From NCBI GenBank assembly GCA_015039465.1, contig MU130154.1, positions 124,001 through 188,000 on the forward strand: 64,000 nt of DNA. Reading direction: 5' to 3'. Source of the stretch: Phlegmacium glaucopus (lineage: Eukaryota > Basidiomycota > Agaricomycetes > Agaricales > Cortinariaceae). The translations under genes were made by a program, and so were the position numbers. Of the stretch, positions 1 through 12,900 are shown in pieces. Below the pieces are notes generated by a model, which made no database searches, had not been told where the DNA came from, and saw only the letters and a program-made list of their open reading frames with translations. Numbering within the stretch: position 1 is the stretch's first letter; each line of letters opens with the position of its first letter.

Positions 1-191
1 ACTTTTGTAGGAACTGCTTTGTTACCTACTACGAGACGCACGTACATAGCGTCCGCAAGGTCCGGATGGAAATGAATACGGACGGTGATGGGTACACCGC
101 GCTCGCCTTCTGTTGGAGTGTAACCTAGGACATGAATGATACCTGTTGGAGAGATAACGGGGTGAGCGTTGAGCACGAGAGGATCCGACAT
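1..191 (-). CDS. 5' end of an unknown protein, cut by the window edge
   Basis: The minus strand reads open from an ATG at 191 to the left edge, giving about 63 residues that begin MSDPLVLNAHPVISPTGIIH. The segment has the look of an IPT/TIG-type beta sandwich opening (PTEGERGVPITVRIHFH, then a run of hydrophobic residues ending VVGNKAVPTKV), as in the Medusa-like fungal regulators. That resemblance is an impression from the pattern 'x-P-x-x-G-x-x-G-x-x-V-T-V' and is not firm. The start is the first ATG after a purine-rich leader at 205-240. The rest of the gene lies outside the window, so function is left open. Confidence 0.45.
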   Translation of the reverse strand, partial: MSDPLVLNAHPVISPTGIIHVLGYTPTEGERGVPITVRIHFHPDLADAMYVRLVVGNKAVPTK

Positions 192-341
192 TGTTGGAGG
201 TGCTGAAGAGAGAAAGAAAGAAAGGAAGGAATTTAGTTTTCATTCATTTTATAACGGCTTTCCAAATATGGTCATATCCGGTCGATCATTTCTGGAAAGA
301 GTTCAGTAGCCTCGCGTTTCCAAATTAGGTAATACCATACA

Positions 342-1221
342 TCATCCGATGGCACCCCCGATCACACAGCCGACATGCCGCGCGGACCATTCCTGCCCCG
401 TCCACCATCGGACGACTGGAGGAACATGTCCTTCTCCAGATACAACTCGTCCACAGACAACACATTTCGATATGAATAACCCTTCGTAAGAACTCAATAA
501 CTGGATAATTCCATCCAATGATCTCTTAGAGAGAACTCGTCCAAGTTGTTGGGTTACTTGTTGATAAACCCCATAGCTAGATTGTTCATGACAACCTTTC
601 TAATATATCATAAATAACACACTCTCAAATCATCAACAATTCACTTACTTGCTCTCGTGGACCAAAAACACGAATAGTCTCCACAACAACATCTTCCTCG
701 CCGTCTCCCCCAATCCCCATGTACACTGTCATCACATCAGGGATAGTATATCGTACAAGTTTTCCTTGGATCCTAATTTTCTTTGTGTTCATCTTGTTAT
801 ATTCATGCGCCCATTCCCCAATATCCGACATCTTCACCCCCTTTTCCTTGGTCTCTTTCAAAACAAAGGTCCCTTTCAGATCAGGCGTACCAGGCCGAGT
901 TCGTCTACTGCAAACAACATCGTCATCACTCAATCTTTTATCACCTACAAACACTCACCTCCTTTTACGACTTTCCCGCCGGACCTCCGTCCCCAAATCC
1001 CCACCATCCATTTTCATACTCTCCTGCGCTCGATGAAGTGCTGTCTGTACCTCTTCACTATTAACAGTCTCTCCAATCCTTTTTAATACTGTAATTTCTT
1101 CCCATACGCCATTCCTCGTTTGAAAACTTTGCAAAACTTCAGGTGGGATCTGTCGCACTCGTTGCATCCCTCCATGAACCTCCGTCAACTTTCGAATTTG
1201 TTCCTTGAGCTCTTCAGTCAT
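342..1221 (-). CDS. MED27: Mediator complex subunit 27-like protein
   Basis: Spliced by eye into three exons: 1221-959, 907-649 and 599-342, with GTGAGT/CAG and GTAAGT/TAG introns whose phases agree, giving about 259 residues. The start is MTEELKEQIRKLTEVHGG. The last exon has no ATG but encodes a C-terminal zinc-finger-like module: CVVCGRVV, then HVPPVVRWW, then a closing ARHVGC. This order (CxxC, PP-x-x-R, HxxC) is the signature of the Med27 family, which sits in the tail/upper-middle of Mediator and links activators to RNA polymerase II. The length fits fungal Med27. The identification rests mainly on this C-terminal module; the N-terminal two thirds are too divergent to recognise. The gene is head-to-head with the LETM1-like gene, 67 bp apart. 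Confidence 0.65.
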
Positions 1222-1288
1222 GATGGTTCAAGTCCAAATTCCCACGCCCAAATGTTTGTAATGTAACATTGACAACTGTGACGCTTAT

Positions 1289-2620
1289 ATGTCTTCCTCC
1301 ATGTTGCGGACGTTGACCATAGTTCGTCCACCAACGTTCACCCATTTCAAGTCGGTTTCATCTCTTACTCGTCATTATTCAACGCCAACTCCTTCACCTT
1401 CCGACCAAAAAAATCGGCCTCCTAATACTTTACCCACCTCTCCCAATAAAAAACCAAAGATCGACCTTCGTCCAGGTCCCATAAAGCCAAAGCCCACCAC
1501 TCTTTCCTCATCTCATCCCCCTATCAAACCTACACGGCCTACATCCTCTGCGGTAAATCCAACCACGAAACTCAGCTCCGCGAAGGAAGAAGTCGTTCGT
1601 GATATTAACGATGCTGAAAAACATGGCATTCTGATTCCCCCGCCTCCCGATGCCAATTGGTTCAAACGCACACTTCACCAAGCTATCCAGCTTTTTGTGC
1701 GTTCATTTTTATGTCACCGACTACTACAATTCTCATCTATTGTAGAAATTCTACTTCCGTGGCGTGAAGCTCATATTCAGCCGTCGGAAACATATTGCCT
1801 TGATCAAAGCACGTATCAAAGCCGGTGGTGCGCCTTTGACAAGATCTGAGTACCGTCTCATTCAGACCCAGAAGGATGACGTTAACAAGTGCGTTTTTCC
1901 TCCTTTCTTCCTGCTTTTGCATTTTCATCATTCCCTTCCCATCCATAGGGTCATCCCTTTCCTTATGATCGCCCTTATCCTAGAAGAAGTTATTCCGCTT
2001 ATTGCCATATACGCTCCCTTCATGCTCCCATCAACATGTATCCTCCCCTCCCAACAACAGCGCATCGAAGCCAAACGGGCAGAAAAAACCAAAGCTTTCG
2101 CAACTCAATACAAGTCTTTGTATGGCCGACTCAAGCGAACGGAAGATCCAAAAGGCTTTTTACCTTTACATTCCTTACGGCTAGAAGAGGCCTCGACGGC
2201 AGTTTGTGGGTACGTCGTCATTCATATCTCACGGAACGAAGACTTCAATGATTCTTTTACTCTCTTTGCAGTTTACTCGGGCTTTCAACTATTGGTATTA
2301 ATGCATTACGGATACGGCGCATCCGTCGTCACTTAGAATTCATTACAAGAGATGATCAACTTCTTATGCAACATACAGCCTCACTTTCGCATCGAGAACT
2401 GCAGGAAGCACTGGAAGAGCGTGGGATGTAATGCCTCTATTTCCTTTCTTGGTTGATACAAACGGAGCTAACATATCTTACCAGCATGACTCAGGGACTA
2501 TCACAACAGGAGCTTCAAGCTCGGTTGGTGATGTGGCTAGAGTATGTGAAAGGCTCAAGCACCCATGTCAATGCGTATGCCCTCGAGCGACGGCTCTCAA
2601 TACTCATCTCAAGACATTAA
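1289..2620 (+). CDS. LETM1-like mitochondrial inner-membrane protein
   Basis: Five exons join in frame: 1289-1696, 1746-1888, 1949-2209, 2272-2427 and 2485-2620, giving 367 residues. Residues 1-30 (MSSSMLRTLTIVRPPTFTHF) are basic and serine-rich with no acidic residues, a typical mitochondrial presequence. A proline/lysine-rich linker follows. The LETM1 core then contains KFYFRGVKLIFSRRKHI, ALTRSEYR-like basic helices, and the hydrophobic membrane segment VIPFLMIALILEEVIPL. The C-terminal ribosome-binding-like domain includes SHRELQEALEERGI and MTQGLSQQELQARLVMWLEY. Family members (Mdm38/LETM1) act in mitochondrial K+/H+ exchange and contact mitoribosomes. The protein is shorter than canonical LETM1 and lacks EF-hands and coiled-coil tail, so it may be a LETM1-domain paralogue rather than the main exchanger. 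Confidence 0.85.
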
Positions 2621-2653
2621 TATTTTGTCGGGATCATAGAATTCAGCGTATCT

Positions 2654-5600
2654 TTAGGGTTTTAGGGACATTCGAGCCCGTACATATGCTAGTGTCTGCC
2701 ATCCCCTAGGGTCAGATGGACGCATCATGATTGCCCGTTGCGCCTTACACAATGCATCGATATTGTGATCTTGATCGCTGTTACATGCCTGAGCGACAGC
2801 TTGAATGTTAAGTGCAGAGATGGCTGTTTCCAATTGGCCATTGTTGTTCATCCCATTTAATAATGCAAGAGCTCCCTCCGCATTGCTTCCATTTTGAACG
2901 ATGAGGCATGCCAGTCTGTTGCGTTGTTTGAGGCTAGAAGGTTCTACAGAAACGGCATGCTGAGCGGTGGACAAAGCTTCTTTTGAATCCCCCTATTCAT
3001 AAACGAACAATAAACGATATGAAAGATAACCTGTACAATGGTTCAGTCATACCTGAGAAAGACCATGTTGGATGAGCAAGTAGTCTACATCTCGCTGTGG
3101 ATCCATTTTATGTTTTTGATCAACCGGCAACGCCATGACCTCCGAAAGAGCTGCATCCACCAGTCCATCGTCATGGGTGAGGATACCCATGCCAGCCAGA
3201 ATATTGATGGCAGCTAGATTTTCAGGGTCAGAGGCAATGCTAAGATTCAAAGAAAATTCGGATTGAGCAAATAAAAGGTCACTTGTACTATAAACCTCAC
3301 CATTCCAATAAACGCGACTTTGCTGCCTCTTTACATTCATCCGTACCATTTGACCAAATAACCTGGGCGAGAACGATAGTAATCTGTCCTCGCAAAGCAA
3401 GATCCTCGCCTGCATGAAGTAGTCCTTCCTCCAAAAATCCAATGGCTGACTCCGGATCGCCTTGCATGAAATGAGCCAGTCCTAACCCAAGGTGTACCTG
3501 TACCCCCAAAATGTCCACCGACTCATCCTCCTTCTCTGATAATAATCCAAGCACACTCTCAAAGGAAGTAAGAGAACCAGCGATGTCACCTTGCGATAGC
3601 CTCAGCCGGCCCAGGGTAGCGTTGGCAACTGCATATCGCCTTTCTACTTCAGGGTCCTCTGTTTCTTCATACACCGTTTCGAGGATTGCTAATGCACGTT
3701 CTACCAAAGTTTCAGCAAAGGGGAGATGGCCCAGTCTTTCACAGACAAGTGCGAGAAGGTGAAGGCTTGACTCTTCGTTAGGTCGGCATCGACAGTATCT
3801 ATTGAGCAAGAAAAAGGCAGGTAAAAGCGTGTCATGAAAATCCCCGGAAGACTGGAGGTTTGTGGCCGACTTGAAAACTCGGAAGGCAAATTCGTAATCT
3901 GCTTCTGACTGCACGCGGCAAAATGTCGCGCCATCAAAAATCCATATCTATTTCCTGAACGGCTAGAAATTCACTTACTAATGGATTTGCTAAACCAACT
4001 GCATGCTGTAGCAACGATTGTGCATCTGCCTCATGGCCGTTCGCTACGGCAATTAAAAACTGGCCAACCCAAGCAGAAGTATTATCAGGATCCAGGACTT
4101 GCGCACGGTACATCGCTTCATTAGCCAATTCGAGGTCTCCGTGGTAGAAATACAACAAGCCAAGGCTAACCCACGTTAGTGAATTTTTGGAGTTGAACTC
4201 TAAGGCTTTGATGTATGCGTGCTGAGCGGCTTTCGCGTGAGTTACGAAAAGAGCATTTCCTAATGCGACCCAGTATGTATCATTGGTCGCATCGACTTGC
4301 AAAGCCTGCTTCAGATATTCGACGGCAAGATCCTTGGCGGTGGATTTGTCCACATTCGGTGGTGCCTTTAAGATCCAGGACTGAAGGGCAATGCTGAGGT
4401 CATACCACGCGGTTGAATCAGTCGTCTGATGAAGTAGATGAAGAGAAATCTGGCACAGGCATGCATGCATCGCCACGGGGATGATTTGCAAGGCCTTCAA
4501 GGGCTCGTGATTTTGGAATGATGGAGGGGGTATGATTTTGACCAGTTTCTCGGCTGAATCTGGAGGAGGCAGAAAATTTATCGCTTGCAAGGTACTTCGA
4601 ATTGTCTCCTGATCAACGAAAGCAGAAATGGTTGAAAGGTGAAAAGCCGCATCTGCTATGATCTTCCATGCCATCGTGCGGAAGCCAGGAGCTTTCTTTA
4701 TCATGTCAAGTGCAACTTCCATTGCACTCACAAACGATTCTTCTGCCCGAATCTGAAAGCCGTCCGAAACCTGGGATCGACCCATATCTAAATGAGATTG
4801 AGCAAGGCATGCCAATATCCCAGCTTCTGCAGGTCGAGAGTCCCGAAGGCCCTGTAAAACCAAGGTAGCCTCTTCTATAAGCCCCATTCGCTGCTTTACA
4901 TCTGCGATTAGGAATGAACAAATCCAATCCTCCTGCTTCATGTCATAAGCATAGTTAAGGGCTTTCAGCGCGGCTACATGTCTCCCAGCTTTGCTGTATG
5001 CCTCCCCGAGGTGAACCCATAAATTTTGATCGTCTGGCTCAACCCTAAGGGCGACCTGGAATGACTGTATAGCTGCCGCGTAGTCCCTATAGTGCTGGAA
5101 ATTCCGAATCAGCCACTGAAAAACTAGCCCAAAATCCGCTCACAAATTTTACAACGCCAATAGCCTTCCATGCCCAGGAATTTGTAGGGAGATATCGACT
5201 CGTGGGGTCGAGTTCGCTTTTGTCCAATCCACCAGTCACCCCGCCTTCTCCATCAATGGTTCTTTGTGCGACGACTTCAACTAGATCCCATTCTGCGTCG
5301 TTAGCGAACCCTTCAACTAGCTGTCGAGCGGCCACAGTCTCGCGAGCATCAAGCTCAAAAGCCTTCTGGAAGCATTTAGAAGCTCGTATAGGATCTGGGG
5401 GAGATAGAGTATCATTGTAATATATACCCAGCGAAGTGAATGCTGGTGCGAATATAGAATCTTGTTTAAGTGCATTGATAAAGCATTTGTATGCGGCGTC
5501 CATGTCTAAATCGATACTCAATGAATACGGAGTCACTGGTGCGTCACAGATATTGACGTACTTGTCAAGAGCATGTAACATTTGCCTATTCGCCATAGAC

Positions 5601-7702
5601 ACCGAGCACGACTTGAACTTCGTTTATCGTCATCACCATCGAGACCATTCAAAGCATCCAAAACCTGTTTAAGATCAACTAACCCCTCCTCATGAAGGTC
5701 GATTTGCACTCTACACCAAGCACTTTCCTCGCGAGCACGTAAACCGAGGTTGACGTCATCTGGATCTAGGGAAGATACCATATCAAACGTAGCCCCAGCA
5801 TCTTTCCATTTAAAAGCTGCTTGTTGCACGAAGGCTCGACTCATTAAACTCGGAATGTTTGACGGAGAACGGGCGAGTACTTGATCAATTATCGCTGAAG
5901 CTTGCTTGTGGTGTTTAGGCGGATAGAAGTGCACAAGCGATGTTGCAAGATTAGCTTGGAGTCCCGTCCGTGTTCTAGTTTGTGTCAAAAGTCGGGCTGA
6001 GGGAGGCGGTAGCTAGACTTACTTGGACAAAACTTTCCCAGAATCCAATTCCAGGCGATCTAAAGCTTCTAATCCGAGTTTCGACGCCTTTATGGCGTTC
6101 TCATAGTCTTCCTCGCCAAGGTGAAATTCTCCTACGATACGGTTGCCCAAGATGGTGTTAGTTATATTAGAATATGCATTCTGAAAACAATCACTAAAAA
6201 TAAGTCTTATCACAGGCGAGAATCCGTCGTACCAGCAATGTATCGACCGGGTCAACATCAGTGGGAACACACAACGAAACCTTCTCTTCATCGTCCGCCA
6301 TTGATTTGTCCATGTAGGCAAAATACCCTTTGAAAAGGGAAGCCAAGGTGGAGTCGGAAAATAGTTTGATGTATTTCCGTACATGCTCTTCATCGTATCC
6401 AGCTGGCAAACAAAAAATCAGCAACTAGATGATACATAAATGAGGCAATTTACACATGTCTTCACAGTCATGTCCTTCAAAGAACATTTTCCAACCCAGT
6501 TCATCGGGGGTATTTAGCAATACTATTCCATTCACCATTTCATCCAGTTGTTGTGAGAGTGGCAGTTTTAGTGAGTGCGGCAATGAATAAAGACACTTTT
6601 TCTTCCACCGAAGCAATTTGGATTCAGTTGTAAGACGTAGCTCATCCGAAGTGTTTGCATGGTTCAGAACAGCTGCGTAAAGGTCAGGGAGCTAAACCAT
6701 TGAAGTATGTCATCGTCGTCACCGTTGAAGACGGCATGGATTGTACCTGCGAGCTACTACTTATGTCTCCGAATACTTCTTTTCTGACTTGATCTGGACT
6801 CGGTGCTCCAAGTCGCATCCTGCGTTTATCGACCTCCCGATTGTATGTATCTTCCTCAAGGCTTTCGGTAAGAGAGATTATTTCGTCCAGAATATCCGAT
6901 CCATTGTGGGTTGCTACTTGTGCTTCAAATGTTGTTGTAGAAGTTGGACTGGTAGGGTCAGGAAGCGGTAGGGTCGACAAAAGAGTATAAAAGGCAGATC
7001 CAGGAAGATAGTTAGAAAGGCCATCAAGCAACTGATATCGCATCGTTAATTGGGCACTGATTCGAATATCAAGTGATTCGTCTCTACCTGACGTTGATCC
7101 CCATGATTTCGACGCACAGCTATCAACTTCTGCAAGGATTCCGCACATTTGACTGCATCTTGCCTGGTTTGGGCTTGGTGTTAAGAACATAACAACTACA
7201 ACAGGGCACGTACGACGAGTTGAATAAGTTCATTAATTTCACTAGGCACTCGGCATGTTTGTTCCAGTCCTCCTTTTTCTCGTAAAGCCTTGAGATCCCC
7301 TTGTTTTGAGACGACCAAGTTGTGAATGACTGAGCGGTTCTAAAACTCGGGGGAATTGCTAGACGTACCTGCCATGCAAGAGGTTGCGTTGGATTCAGTT
7401 TTGTAGCTTTCTGATATATCTGTGAATTTTACAGTAAGACCTAGCTTAGTTGCAGATACGACAAAGAGATTACTTGCTCGCTATCCTCAAATTCACCCAA
7501 TTCCAGGAGGGAGAGACCAAGGAAGACATGACTATTTTTCAGATCAGCAATCGGAAGGAATGGGAGATAGCACTGCAGCTAACGCATTGTAATTGTCAGG
7601 CTCGAAATCTAAGACTTGATTTGCTTCCTTTTTTGCATTTAGATAATCTTTCTTGCCAATGTGATCTCGAGCAGCTTTGAGATGACTTTTTGTGAAGGAC
7701 AT
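2654..7702 (-). CDS. SKI3: SKI complex TPR scaffold Ski3 (TTC37-like)
   Basis: A long multi-exon gene of roughly 1,400-1,500 residues built almost entirely of TPR helices. The first exon (ATG at 7702) encodes MSFTKSHLKAARDHIGKKDY and continues LNAKKEANQVLDFEPDNYNA, the conserved Ski3 opening in which each TPR unit carries W/LG/Y/A positions. Clear TPR units recur throughout, for example AAYKCFINALKQDSIFAPAF near 5490-5430 and AQHAYIKALEFNSKNSLTWV near 4230-4160. The last exon ends in an ordinary alanine-rich TPR helix, RARMSLKP. Ski3 holds the Ski2 helicase and Ski8 and delivers mRNA 3' ends to the cytoplasmic exosome. No frame break was found that splicing does not explain. The stop lies only 33 bp from the stop of the convergent LETM1-like gene. 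Confidence 0.9.
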
Positions 7703-7952
7703 GTCATCGAAAACAAGCAACGAACAGACCTAGACCGTACGTAGACAGCGTAAGGGAGGTGGCGAAACTCTTTTTTCATATAAGGCAATTTTCGTTATCT
7801 GGTCCTACATATTTAATCCCATGTCCCGTATAGAATGTCTGCCTTCAGTGAAGTCACCGCATCTTCAACTTGGTTTTGCTTCATAACTTTAACAAATATT
7901 CAAAAAGCTAAGTAAATCTCCAAGTGCTGTGGAATAGATAGTGCTGAATAAA

Positions 7953-9495
7953 TTAGGTCGGTTCTGAAAGTTGTTTCATTCCGTGCCGCAGATAATCGAC
8001 ATAATCAACCAGAAATTTGACTTGTTCGTAGGTTTCAATCGCTTTCATGCTCCGCCGTCTCCGCACAAAACTAATCACTCTCTCCACGTACGTTAGGATT
8101 TCATCGTGTGGAAACGTATCCTCTGCCGTTGTGAGAGTTGGGGCACGAGGATCATCTACCCATCCACAGAGTCCAAGTCGTATGGCCCAGCAGCAAGCAA
8201 CTACGCCTGCACGTCCGACGCCTCCACGACAGTGTACAAGGATTGGTATACCTCTGAGGGTATATCGGTTTATCAGGCTAATCAAATGTACATCCAGGTA
8301 TGCTGGCGCGAGCGGCGCTAAACCTTCGGGTATCGGGAGGCTACGGGGATAAATAGGTAATTGATGCCGCAGAGTGGGATGAGACGTACCGAAGAACATC
8401 AAGGCCTGTGCGAGAAGCACAATGCTCATATTCAGACCATGGAGCACCGAGGAATTCAAGTTCATTGTCGTCCAAGCAGCTGCAGTCTAATGAGGAAGGC
8501 TTGAACCAGGCAAGTGCATGAATGAGATCGCACCAAATTATGCAACCTGTACCCATGTCTTTTATCCTTCTCATATCTGTCTCAAGGTCTCGGCGAACTC
8601 CAAGTCGGCCTTTAATTGGTCCGTCAAGCCTAACTAGGGTATAAAATGTAAATGACGCTGACGCATGAGGATATGTAGACGCAATATACCTTTCTTTCCA
8701 GGACATGACGAAAGAAAGAGGTTCCCGATAGCAAATTGTGGAAGGGAGGCCGCTGGATAAGGTGAGGCACCACAATGGCCAGATTCCGAGACCCACGTTG
8801 AAAAAGACAGTGTGTTATGTCCTGGATCCCATGAATTCCTGGCGGATGGAGATGGGATATGCTTGAGAGTACCGTTCAGAGGCGACAGTAAGTTATGGAA
8901 TTTGGTACTTCGTGTTGAGATATCGGAGAACGGGCTTAAATAGGGGGCATGTAATGTGGTAGATGTAGGGATATTCATGGAGACTGACAAGGAAAGGCTT
9001 GTTTCGGGGATGAAAGTTGTCAGCACTCGATTTTCCGGTGGAACCCCGCTTTCAGAGTTATACTGTAGCGTTTGGTCGTTGGCAGGCTCGATGCCGCTTG
9101 TTATGGCAGCTTGCAAAGCGTCGGCAATGTTCGGTCGAGTGCAGAAGTGACTGTCTATGGCTTGCTTTGCCAACAACCCTGGTTTTGCAGCAGGCAAAGA
9201 GATATGTTTGTTTTGCAGTCGGGTATCACACAAGTCTGGGTAACGATTTATGGTAAAAGGAGACGGTATTTCCAACAGTGTAGGATAATTTCTGGGGTAG
9301 GCGGAGAAAGAGAGGAGAGCATGAGATGAAATGAGGGCGATAATTTCCGGTGGAACGATGGATGATATACTGGGAGAAGAGGAGATTAATTCGTGTGTTA
9401 GCCAATAAAGATAAGACTGACTTTATTGGATGGGTGGATGAAGTCTTGAAGAAAGGGGGTGGGAGGGGATTGAGAGGTTCTGACATTGCGTCCAT
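7953..9495 (-). CDS. CDKN3-like protein tyrosine/dual-specificity phosphatase
   Basis: Five exons fit: exon 1 from ATG 9495 to 9422; a GTCAGT..CCCCAG intron; exon 2 from 9291 to about 8690; then three short introns. The C-terminal catalytic domain carries the P-loop HCRGGVGRAG at 8205-8234 (CxxGxxR with Cys nucleophile and Arg). It is preceded by LDVLRLPIPEGLAPLAP and by the CCLDDNELEFLG block, as in fungal relatives of CDKN3/KAP and Cdc14-type phosphatases. The roughly 250 residues before it are serine/proline-rich and show only scattered similarity to a phosphatase fold, so they are probably a disordered regulatory extension. Substrates cannot be read from the sequence. An upstream TTG-initiated extension to 9606 is open but was not used because an ATG with a clean splice pattern exists at 9495. 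Confidence 0.75.
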
Positions 9496-9965
9496 GATTT
9501 GGTCCTGGAGGCTTAATAAGGATGGTTGGCAGTCAGATGGCCACCAAGCCTGATTATGAGAAGTAAGGAGCTGTTGTAAGCGCAGTTGTTGAAAGTGTTC
9601 CGGCAAGCGTATTGAGATGGGGAGATAGGGAGTTGGATTTCCTGTAGGTTAGATTATATTAGTGTAAACAAATTATTTAAACAAAAGTTGGGTACCCCGA
9701 CGACCAAATTTTGAACAGTTGTACTCGCTGGCATGATGCTGAGAGGCGAGCTAAATGATAGTTATAGATTTGTGTGTACTACGAATAAATTCTTACCTTT
9801 GCTAAGGATTCTATTACCATTGTTTGAGGATGAAGGGCGCCGTTACCCACGTGCGGTTGTTATGTATTATCTTCCCACCAATTCCTCTTTCATTCTTGTC
9901 CCCATCATACACAGCAAGCTGGCTCTCGCTATACAGCTCATAAACATCACAGTCATTTACTCATA
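9496..9965. promoter_or_regulatory. Divergent intergenic region, phosphatase / chitin synthase
   Basis: About 470 bp separate two divergent start codons. The half next to the chitin synthase is pyrimidine-rich (CCACCAATTCCTCTTTCATT near 9876 and CT-rich DNA to 9930), as is common just upstream of highly expressed basidiomycete genes. A short 77-codon open frame at 9733-9966 overlaps it, but it has no recognisable protein pattern. No tRNA or repeat was seen. Confidence 0.4.
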
Positions 9966-12900
9966 ATGGCCCTTCGTTTTCAAACCAACTACGATTTCAC
10001 TGACGTCCCAATTCCCACTACCCGACAACCCCCTCCCTCAGGCGCAACCATCCGTCGAGCAAAGACCCTCACAAAACCAGAACGCGGCGTAGCCACAGCA
10101 CCCCTCATTAATCCACCAACACTCCTTACTTCAGCCTCTGTTAATGGCCAGCCAAGTAACAGTTACAATGGCTCTACATCATGGCGCATATTTTCCCGCA
10201 TTGTCTCCTTTTGGGCACCCGATTTTCTCCTTAGTTCAGTCGGTGGTCTCAAGGATACAGCGGTTAGACAGGCTTGGAGAGAGAAAATTGCCCTATGCTT
10301 CATAATTACCGTCCTCTGCTGTGTTGTTGGTTTCGTCACGGTCGGGTTTCAAAAAGTCCTCTGTCCACAAATCAATACCGCCTCCGACCGTTTTATTCGC
10401 GTAGGCACTGTGCCTGGCACTTTGGGCATTCAAGGCGATATATTCAATGTCACTCAAGCAAAATCACCTTCAGACGTGAATTTTGACGCATTAGCCAAGA
10501 GTCCTGGCCAGGACATCACTGCCCTTTTTCAGCGTGATGCAGCCCGCTTCGTCGCCTGCAACGGTCTCAAATTCCGCGTCGCCCTGGACGCTCCTTGTTC
10601 TTCTGTGACGCCCTGCCCTCTACCGCCTCTCAATCAATCCAGTACTTTTCAGACTCTCTCAATAACTAACTCTGGCTTTCTTGCTGGTTACTCATGGGAC
10701 CAAGTTACTTCTCTTCAGAACTACTTTGTTCTGGATGGCGCTGTCATCAATATGTCCCCCTACATCAAACTCCACCCGAACCCTATCCCCGCGGATAACG
10801 TCGACACCGCCATTCGTACGATCATGCAAGTTCAAGCTAGTGGAAAAGATGCCACACGCCTTTTCTTCAGTCGGTCAGACCTACAATCCGCTGTTCCATG
10901 TATCAAGCAACGTTATCACGCTGGTAACATTGACAAGGTTACGCCAGGTTGCTTCGTAACTAGTCTTTTTCTTTACGCCGGATTGATCATCATTCTTGGT
11001 TTGGTTTTTGTGCGTTTTGTTATGGCCTGCGTCTTCAATTGGTTCCTATCCGAGCATCTAGCTGGACCGCCTAACAGTCAAGAATTCAATCGTTCTGCTA
11101 TTAGTCCAGCAGTTATGCCGGAAGGTGCCAATATGTCCATCGACAATAAAAATGGAACGGCACCTTGGGCTGCCGGCCAAAAGAAGTTTAGCAAACCAAC
11201 CAAGATCGGCAGCTCCATGGCCGCCTCATCTAGCGCAACTTTGATCAACCCTGGCCCCACCCCAATCATGAGTCTCACCCAGATTGGCGCCGAATTATTT
11301 GCAGTTTGCTTGGTGACCTGTTACTCGGAAGGTGAAGAGTCTTTGAGGACAACATTGGACTCTATATCGACAACGACTTATTCGGACGCCAGAAAGCTGT
11401 TGTTCGTGGTGGCAGACGGTATGATCACTGGCGCTGGCGAGAAGAAGAGTACCCCCGATATTTGCGTTAGCTTGTTGGAAGCTGATCCTCGTTTCGGAAA
11501 CCCCATCCCAATGACTTATGGTGCCGTTGGTTCTGGCGCCAAGGCTCAAAACAGAGCGATGGTCTACGCTGGTCATTACAGTAAGCATAATTATTTTTGC
11601 TATCTCGTTCAACAATTTGACATTTTCTAGCTGTCGCAGGACGCCGGACGCCGACTGTAATAATAGTCAAATGTGGCACGGAAGCTGAAGCGGTCTCTGA
11701 CAAGAAACCTGGCAACCGAGGAAAACGGGACAGCCAACTTATCCTGATGAACTTCTTTTCTCGCGTGACTTACAACGATCGCATGTCACCTCTTGATTTT
11801 GACCTCTTTCGAAAGATACACATTCTGATGGGAGTTACGCCAGATTTTTTTGAAGTCTGCCTCATGGTGCGTCGGTTTATATCAAAAACCTGTATGAGCT
11901 AAAAAAAAACCCACACTTTTATCAGGTCGATGCTGATACGAAAGTGTTCCCGTCGTCCTTGAAGCACTTAGTAAATTGTATGCACCATGATCAAATGATC
12001 ATGGGTGTTTGTGGTGAAACACGGATAGCCAACAAGCGCCAGTCATGGGTCACAGCAATTCAAGTCTTCGAATACTTCATTTCGCATCACTTGGCCAAAG
12101 CCTTCGAATCTGTCTTCGGTGGTGTATCCTGTCTTCCAGGTTGTTTTTCTATGTTCCGTCTCAAGGCAAGGAAAACAACAGGAGATGACTGGGTGCCATT
12201 GATCATCAAGCCAGAGATAGTCAAAGAATATAGCCAGAGTGAAGTCACAACACTTCACCAGAAAAACCTTCTCCTTCTTGGCGAAGATCGTTTCCTCACT
12301 ACGATTCTTCTCCGAACGTTTCCCAATCGGAAAATGATGTTCCTTCCTCAAGCCAGATGTCGAACGATAGTCCCAGATACATTCAAAGTACTTCTCTCAC
12401 AACGTCGAAGATGGATTAACTCAACTATCCATAACCTCATGGAACTTGTTCTCGTTCGTAACCTGTGTGGAACATTTTGCTTCAGCATGCAATTTATTGT
12501 TTTTATGGATCTTGTTGGCACTGTCGTGCTGCCAATCGCAATCACTCTGACATATGCGTTGATCGTTGGCATAGCCTTTTCACCGCCAAAGTCGTTCGAA
12601 GAAGCTATTCCCCTTATGTTGCTTATCGCAGTTTTAGGCCTTCCCGCCATTTTAATTCTTATAACAACCAGAAAGGTTGTTTACGTGTTCTGGATGTTGA
12701 TCTATCTTCTTGCTCTCCCGATATGGAATTTCGTGCTGCCGGTGTACGCATTTTGGCATTTCGATGATTTTTCTTGGGGAGAGACAAGGTAAGAATGTCT
12801 TGAATCTCTCACATGCCAGTTCTGACCAATCTATAGAAAGGTTGAAGGTGAAGTCAAAGATGAGGGACACGGATCTGGCGGCAGAAGGGATACTGCACCT

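Noticed and set aside
649..1086. Overlapping plus-strand open frames opposite MED27
   Set aside because: They mirror the coding exons and the intron of the minus-strand gene, have no family pattern, and lack splice logic.
9496..9606. Longer N-terminus for the phosphatase from 9606
   Set aside because: That extension begins at TTG rather than ATG; the ATG at 9495 with the GTCAGT donor at 9421 gives a clean in-frame join.
9733..9966. 77-codon frame upstream of chitin synthase
   Set aside because: It lies in the promoter, shows no recognisable motif, and runs up to the chitin synthase start codon.
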